Program-made: the position numbers and the translations under genes
Shown: in pieces, positions 6,588 through 8,494 of the stretch
Layout of the letters: each line of letters opens with the position of its first letter
Numbering within the stretch: the stretch's first letter is position 1
DNA from: Flavobacteriales bacterium
GTDB taxonomy: Bacteria; Bacteroidota; Bacteroidia; DT-38
Length of the DNA stretch: 8,494 nt
Direction of reading: 5' to 3'
NCBI GenBank assembly: GCA_013214975.1
Contig: JABSPR010000420.1
Location: 1-8,494 of the forward strand
The notes under the pieces: model-generated
The model's input: the letters and a program-made list of their open reading frames with translations, nothing else
Databases searched by the model: none
Told to the model about the DNA's origin: nothing

Positions 6588-7283
6588 TTATACTATATTA
6601 ATCTTTTCCAATGCACCATGCCGATAAGTTTTACTAATGGGAATTAGCTTATTCGCTATTTTGAATGAGTTACCATCAAACATCAAAATTTTATCAATTC
6701 TTACAATGTATGAGCGATGCGCTCTAACAAAATCACTCTCGGGAAGTTGGTTAAAGATTTTCACCATAGAGGTTTTAACTAAATATTTTCGTCCTTTCGC
6801 AATAATATGAACATACTCACCAGCTGCTTTGATATACATAATATCCTTTAGTGCAATTCTTTCAAGTAGGGAATTTACCTTAACAAAAATCTCTTGACAC
6901 CTAGATTTGCTATTCTCTTTGTTAGACAATATTGTAAAAGCTTTAGTTACCATTCGCAGAAACCGTGCATATGAAATAGGCTTAACCATATAGTCTATCA
7001 CATCAAATTCATAAGCTTCCATAGCAAACTCTTTACTAGAAGTAATAAGGATTACAAGTGCATCACACTTTGTTTTTTTCAAGAACTCTATTCCTGTCAT
7101 TACTGGCATTTCAATATCAAGAAGTATTAGATCCACCTCATTGTTCTCCAAAAACCTTGAAACATGAACAGCGCTATCAAATGATTTCAATAGTACAATT
7201 TCCTCTACTTCATTAATCAAATTCTCAATTAGTTCTCTTTGAGTTCTGTCATCTTCAATAATTATTGCCCTTATATTATTCAT
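6588..7283 (-). CDS. LytTR-family response regulator
   Basis: A 231-residue cytosolic DNA-binding regulator. The N-terminal receiver (1-115) has the acidic pocket EDD (10-12), the phospho-acceptor Asp56 in LLDIEMP, the switch Thr81 in ILITSS, and Lys101 in YMVKPI. A short linker leads to a LytTR domain (about 131-228) with the typical FVKVNSLLERIALKDIMYI opening (133-151), GEYVHI (155-160), FVRAHRSYIV (185-194) and LIPISKTYR (213-221). LytTR proteins bind as dimers to paired short sites at target promoters. The family's usual LytS-type histidine kinase is not next to it, so the partner is elsewhere. The ATG start is preceded by AAAGGATTTTTGGG on the coding strand, giving a possible weak Shine-Dalgarno AAAGGA about 8 nt upstream. 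It is divergent from the hydrolase gene across 124 nt. Confidence 0.95.
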   Translation of the reverse strand: MNNIRAIIIEDDRTQRELIENLINEVEEIVLLKSFDSAVHVSRFLENNEVDLILLDIEMPVMTGIEFLKKTKCDALVILITSSKEFAMEAYEFDVIDYMVKPISYARFLRMVTKAFTILSNKENSKSRCQEIFVKVNSLLERIALKDIMYIKAAGEYVHIIAKGRKYLVKTSMVKIFNQLPESDFVRAHRSYIVRIDKILMFDGNSFKIANKLIPISKTYRHGALEKINIV

Positions 7284-7306
7284 CCCAAAAATCCTTTTAT
7301 ATCAAC

Positions 7307-7325
7307 ATGTACTTTTTTCGTACAT
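7307..7325. promoter_or_regulatory. Inverted repeat in the LytTR/hydrolase divergent promoter region
   Basis: ATGTAC (7307-7312) and GTACAT (7320-7325) are perfect 6-bp inverted arms around a 7-nt T-rich spacer. The centre is about 33 nt upstream of the LytTR regulator start codon, a common place for an operator. LytTR proteins usually bind direct repeats, so this need not be an autoregulatory site. An mRNA leader hairpin is an alternative. Confidence 0.4.
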
Positions 7326-7407
7326 TTCCAAATAGATGGCAGTGCAAGAAACCATTACCTATAAAATTAAAATAATAGAGATCAATAAAAAAATAAAATT
7401 CTAATAT

Positions 7408-7995
7408 ATGAATAAGAAAAAGTCAGCTCTAATTTTAATAGGCTATCAAAATGATTATTTCGCCAAAGATGGTATTTTAAGGGAAGTAATAGAAGCAACA
7501 AATGTCATTGAGAATACAATGAATTTAATAAATCAGTTAAATAATACATTAATAATCTCAACACCTATAGTGTTCACAGAAAACTATAGTGAATTAGTAG
7601 AACCAATTGGCATACTAAAAACAGTTAAAGATGTTGGTGCTTTCAAAATTGGTAGTCATGGCTCTGAAGCAATTGACGAAATAAAAGAGTTCGGGAGTAG
7701 AATATTGGAAAGCCCCGGAAAACAAGGGCTAAACGCCTTTATCAATACTGATCTTGAATTGATTCTAAAAGAAAATCTAATTACTGAAATCATTATAGCC
7801 GGGGCTGTTTGCTCTATCTGTATTGATTCCACAGGAAGGTCAGCATTTGACAAAGGTTTCAATGTGACTATGCTCAGTGACTGTATTTCGGGAAGAACTG
7901 TATTTGAACAAGAACTCTATTGTAATTCAATATTCCCGTTATACGCTGATGTTACAACCTCTTTAAACGTTATAAAAGAATATAATACTATCTGA
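7408..7995 (+). CDS. Isochorismatase-like cysteine hydrolase lacking the usual catalytic Asp
   Basis: A 195-residue protein of the isochorismatase/nicotinamidase fold. Family members use an Asp-Lys-Cys triad. Here Cys138 in AVCSICIDST and Lys105 in SPGKQGLNAFINTDL align with the family Cys and Lys. The first-strand position that normally reads (I/V)D.Q reads LIGYQNDYF, so the Asp is Gly12. The downstream stretch GRSAFDKGFNVTMLSDCISGRT (143-164) matches the conserved C-terminal part of the family. I have an impression that other family members also carry IGxQNDYF, so this may be a subfamily and not a damaged gene. The substrate cannot be inferred. The ATG has an A/T-only leader. A PAS signalling gene starts 11 nt after its stop, so the two probably form one operon. 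Confidence 0.85.
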   Translation: MNKKKSALILIGYQNDYFAKDGILREVIEATNVIENTMNLINQLNNTLIISTPIVFTENYSELVEPIGILKTVKDVGAFKIGSHGSEAIDEIKEFGSRILESPGKQGLNAFINTDLELILKENLITEIIIAGAVCSICIDSTGRSAFDKGFNVTMLSDCISGRTVFEQELYCNSIFPLYADVTTSLNVIKEYNTI

Positions 7996-8006
7996 ATAAA
8001 ATTGCT

Positions 8007-8494
8007 TTGAAAAAAAATAATAGAAATACAGTTGAAACCCAAGTCCAATACCGATTAATAGAGGAATTAACTGCAATTAACGCAAAATTAAAAGATGAAA
8101 TAAAAACGCGAAAAGAATCCCAAAGACCCCTAAATCTTAGTGAGAAAAAATACAGACTAATCATAGAAGAAGCCAGCGATCTAATTTATCAAATGGATAA
8201 AGACGGCAATCTAACCTTCGTAAATCAGTCAACGCTAAATATTATCGGCTTAAGAGAAGAAGACCTTATTGGAAAACACTACAGTATTCTGATCAGGAAA
8301 GACTTTAGAAATAAAGCATTGACGTTTTACAAACAGGTATTTGCCAAACAAACAAACCTCACTCATTTTGAATTTCCATTAAATATCAAAAAAGAATTAT
8401 GGATTGGACAAAATATAACTATTCAATCTGTAAATGGAAAAGTAAAAAACATCCAAGCAGTTGGACGCAATATAACAGATCGAGTTATATTCCA
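8007..8494 (+). CDS. PAS-domain signalling protein, N-terminal part (3' end outside window)
   Basis: An open frame runs from an in-frame TAA at 7983-7985 to the window edge without a stop. The first ATG (8193) lies inside the PAS domain, so the best start is TTG at 8007, 11 nt after the hydrolase stop; a CTG at 7992 is less likely. Residues 10-45 form a charged coiled coil (QVQYRLIEELTAINAKLKDE). From about 46 a PAS domain follows with the classic SEKKYRLIIEEASDLIYQMD (45-64), DGNLTFVNQSTLNIIGL (66-82) and EEDLIGKH (84-91), and the end of the fold is reached near NITDR. No membrane segment is present. Such N-termini usually belong to multi-PAS histidine kinases, but the output domain is outside the window, so a diguanylate cyclase or other effector cannot be excluded. 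Confidence 0.85.
   Translation, partial: MKKNNRNTVETQVQYRLIEELTAINAKLKDEIKTRKESQRPLNLSEKKYRLIIEEASDLIYQMDKDGNLTFVNQSTLNIIGLREEDLIGKHYSILIRKDFRNKALTFYKQVFAKQTNLTHFEFPLNIKKELWIGQNITIQSVNGKVKNIQAVGRNITDRVIF

Noticed and set aside
1..8494. CRISPR array, tRNA/rRNA genes, insertion sequences
   Set aside because: No regularly spaced direct repeats, no tRNA-like cloverleaf or rRNA sequence, and no transposase or flanking inverted repeats were seen.

Overview
The window is about one-third G+C. Its gene content points to the Bacteroidota, probably a marine or soil Cytophagales/Flavobacteriales-type organism. The evidence is a short catalytic-only AMP nucleosidase, several single-domain receiver proteins, a LytTR regulator, A/T-rich leaders without Shine-Dalgarno sequences, and a soluble histidine kinase with an SHELQEP H-box. 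The genus cannot be read from the sequence.

Layout: (1) 3-980 (+) is the C-terminal part of PEP synthase (ppsA), cut by the window edge. (2) 1057-1839 (+) is AMP nucleosidase. A long imperfect hairpin lies between these two genes. (3) 1840-2440 has no confident gene; it holds a 54-codon minus-strand ORF and a relatively G+C-rich stretch near 2321-2420. (4) 4767-2441 (-) is a signalling cluster: a frameshifted receiver protein (4347-4767), then three closely packed genes for a CheY/Rcp1-type receiver, a STAS/SpoIIAA-like protein and a soluble histidine kinase. (5) 4768-5362 is a long gap with no convincing gene. (6) 5363-6232 (+) is an Hsp20 chaperone with an unusual, repetitive, Gln/Asn-rich N-terminal half, followed by a strong intrinsic terminator. 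(7) 6354-6503 (+) is a 49-codon ORF with a signal-peptide-like N-terminus. (8) 6588-7283 (-) is a LytTR response regulator without an adjacent kinase. (9) 7408-7995 (+) is an isochorismatase-like cysteine hydrolase without the usual catalytic Asp. It is followed 11 nt later by a PAS-domain signalling protein that runs off the right edge.

Functionally there are two parts. The left end is central metabolism: PEP synthase produces AMP, and the next gene hydrolyses AMP. The rest is mainly signal transduction and stress response, with three intact or broken receiver proteins, one kinase, a STAS partner and a PAS sensor. The items most worth a second look are the receiver/STAS/kinase operon, the receiver whose two halves lie in different frames, the repeat-bearing Hsp20, and the hydrolase/PAS pair.
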